From: JACIYW01 sp014359745
Lineage (GTDB): Bacteria; Pseudomonadota; Alphaproteobacteria; Rhodobacterales; Rhodobacteraceae
DNA: 64,000 nt
Assembly: GCA_050433985.1 (NCBI GenBank)
Contig: JBNPWE010000003.1
Coordinates: 62,001-126,000, forward strand
Reading direction: 5' to 3'
The position numbers were made by a program, and so were the translations under genes. The notes under the pieces are model-generated. The model had not been told where the DNA came from, did not search any database, and worked only from the letters and a program-made list of their open reading frames with translations. Shown here in pieces: positions 62,677 to 64,000 of the stretch; position 1 is the first letter of the stretch; every line of letters begins with the position of its first letter.

Positions 62677-62977
62677 CGGCTGGTCAGTAAGCGAGAGCGA
62701 TGATTACGCGCGTGGGGTCGCTCAGTGCGGTGGTGCGCAGCAGGTCGATGAAGCTATTGCTCCGATCATCTACGCGCTGCACCGCCAACCTCTGGCCTTC
62801 CCTGAGACTGAAATATCAGAGATTCGTCTTGCACGAACTCGACTTCGCTTCAACGGCCCGGATGTGACGCTGTCTCACTCGGTATGGTTCAAGGTCGACG
62901 AAACCAATCGAGTAGTTGAATTGCTTTGGGTCGAATACTCACGACCAGACGACATGGATTGGGGCGAGAACGAGTAA
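62666..62977 (+). CDS. putative toxin partner of the Panacea antitoxin
   Basis: A 103-residue protein; the only possible in-frame start near its natural N-terminus is TTG at 62666, inside the antitoxin gene. VDEAIAPIIYALHRQPLAFPE, IRLARTRLRF and VWFKVDETNRVVELLWVEYSR follow a RelE/ParE-like plan: a helix, a basic strand, then the hydrophobic strand pair. It may be an mRNA interferase-type toxin. The evidence is the overlapping gene order and fold pattern, not an exact family match. The weak TTG would keep toxin translation below antitoxin. Confidence 0.65.
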   Translation: MVGNGWSVSESDDYARGVAQCGGAQQVDEAIAPIIYALHRQPLAFPETEISEIRLARTRLRFNGPDVTLSHSVWFKVDETNRVVELLWVEYSRPDDMDWGENE

Positions 62978-63127
62978 CCCTTCTGATAAACCAAAATTTG
63001 ACACGTTCAAGGAATACGCCCACCATAAACGAGTTGCAAGCGACCTGTGTTGGTCTGCGGCACTGACACCGAGCCGATGGGAGGCAATCTGTCGGATAGC
63101 TTACGCCCCGTCCGAGCGCGCCCCACC
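62978..63127. other. gap between toxin-like gene and acyl-CoA synthetase remnant
   Basis: No gene supported. Composition returns from AT-richer to GC-rich near 63060, which may mark the right edge of the transferred toxin-antitoxin segment. Confidence 0.35.
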
Positions 63128-63365
63128 CTACCCCCCATCCCGCAACCGGAACCGCTGGATCTTGCCCGTCCGGATTTTCGGCGGGCCTTCGACGAAGGTC
63201 ACGCGGCGGGGGTATTTACAGGGGGTATTTACAGGGGGGCGATCGCGGCCTTGACGTGGTCTTGCAGGCGTTTGATCGTGGCGGCATCGTCCGTCACGCT
63301 CACGGCCAGCACCACGAAACCCTCGACGATCTGGCCGCGTTCCTCATGCCCGACAGCCCTATCCG
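63128..63365 (-). pseudogene. acyl-CoA synthetase (AMP-binding) C-terminal remnant
   Basis: The minus strand reads HEERGQIVEGFVVLAV, IKRLQDHVKAAIAP, then in another frame KYPRRVTFVEGPPKIRTGKIQRFRLR and a stop at 63128-63130, the conserved end of acyl/benzoate-CoA ligases with the lysine of TGKIQR. The frames are broken at a 13-bp tandem duplication (TATTTACAGGGGG at 63213-63225 and 63226-63238), so it cannot be translated through. The rest of the gene is missing. Confidence 0.8.
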
Positions 63366-63553
63366 CGCCTTCAGGCGGCGTCTGGAAAGCGCATCCGTGA
63401 TCTCTTACCCCGCGATGGCAATTGCCTGTCCGCTGACCCCGCCCAAGACGTTGCGCACCCCGTCAAGCGCCACCGCGATATCGTTCCAACAGGATAATGG
63501 CCGCGGATCGCCTTGGTCGATCCGGGGTCATTGCCCGCATCCGGCCCAATGTG
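63366..63553. other. gap between acyl-CoA synthetase remnant and ureG
   Basis: Open frames on both strands are short and unlike any family I recognise. Probably decayed sequence left by the event that removed most of the synthetase gene. Confidence 0.35.
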
Positions 63554-64000
63554 TCATCCTGCACCACGCCGCAGAGCCGCCGCCAGCCCGCCGGTGCGGA
63601 TCAGGAAATCGACCACCTCGGGCACGCCCTTTCCCTGCCGCAGATTGGCCATCACGAAGGGCAGATCGCCGCGCGCCCGCGCAGCATCCGCGCGCAGAAG
63701 ATCGGGGTCAACCCCCACATGCGGCGCCAGATCGACCTTGTTGACGATCAGAAGATCAGATCGCGTCACCCCCGGCCCGCGCTTTCGCGGAATGTCCTGC
63801 CCGGCGGCGGTGTCGATGACATAGATAGAGATATCGGCCAGTTCCGGGCTGAAGGTGGCGGCCAGATTGTCGCCCCCCGATTCGATCAGGATCAGATCGA
63901 GATCGGGGATGGCGGCGCGAAATTCGGCAACGGCGGCCAGGTTGATGCTGGCATCCTCGCGGATCGCGGTATGCGGGCAGCCGCCGGTTTCCACGCCGCG
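63554..64000 (-). CDS. ureG: urease accessory GTPase UreG, C-terminal part (cut by window edge)
   Basis: At least 149 residues visible: ETGGCPHTAIREDASINLAAV, LILIESGGDNLAATFSPELADISIYVIDTAAGQDIPRKRGPGVTRSDLLIVNKVDLAPHVG and the C-terminal end are UreG. The nickel-site CPH and the G4 NKVD are present; the P-loop end lies beyond position 64000. It delivers nickel to urease with UreE, UreF and UreD, which should be on the right, outside the window. The stop is at 63554. Confidence 0.93.
   Translation of the reverse strand, partial: RGVETGGCPHTAIREDASINLAAVAEFRAAIPDLDLILIESGGDNLAATFSPELADISIYVIDTAAGQDIPRKRGPGVTRSDLLIVNKVDLAPHVGVDPDLLRADAARARGDLPFVMANLRQGKGVPEVVDFLIRTGGLAAALRRGAG

Overview
This high-G+C window looks like chromosomal DNA of an alphaproteobacterium of the order Rhodobacterales (Rhodobacter/Paracoccus relatives). 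The evidence is the fbc operon (petABC), whose Rieske and cytochrome b proteins keep the residue numbering of the Rhodobacter proteins, a serC-serA operon with a short structured leader, a PEP/VPLPA-CTERM protein, and the alphaproteobacterial order of the str-S10-spc ribosomal genes. About 70 protein genes or fragments are supported. I saw no rRNA, tRNA or CRISPR.

Layout. 1-1.2 kb: end of a DMT transporter, a small unknown gene, a glutathione transferase. 1.5-4.2 kb: petA-petB-petC (cytochrome bc1) and a strong terminator. 4.3-8.1 kb: an SDR-type epimerase, then serA and serC on the minus strand. 8.1-9.1 kb: a scar made of a decayed IS256-family transposase abutting the 3' part of an outer-membrane efflux gene. 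9.5-23.2 kb: an accessory cluster of 12 genes for glycans or secreted products: four glycosyltransferase-like proteins, a putative rhamnosyltransferase, a GSCFA protein, an SGNH-like protein, a sulfatase with RTX repeats, an FkbM methyltransferase, an alpha/beta hydrolase and two unknowns. 23.4-41.7 kb: housekeeping genes (monomeric isocitrate dehydrogenase, xth, uvrA, lpd, an MFS transporter, queA, a giant AsmA/YhdP-like protein, bcp, and an M23 peptidase overlapping a bactofilin).

41.9-58.6 kb (minus strand): 27 translation genes from rpsL to adk, including fusA, tuf and secY. A strong promoter lies upstream of rpsL, and a terminator plus promoter interrupts the run between rplP and rpmC. 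The alpha-operon genes (rpsM, rpsK, rpoA, rplQ) do not follow adk. 58.7-61.9 kb: a UbiH-like hydroxylase, an amidase and an orphan BrnA-like protein. 62.1-63.0 kb: a low-G+C Panacea-domain antitoxin gene overlapping a small toxin-like gene. 63.1-64 kb: a decayed acyl-CoA synthetase end and the 3' part of ureG.

The most unusual signals are the RTX-sulfatase/glycosyltransferase cluster, the Panacea toxin-antitoxin pair, two sets of three ATGTACG repeats phased at exactly 11 bp, and three copies of a cloverleaf-like palindromic repeat inside operons, two of them in the ribosomal run.
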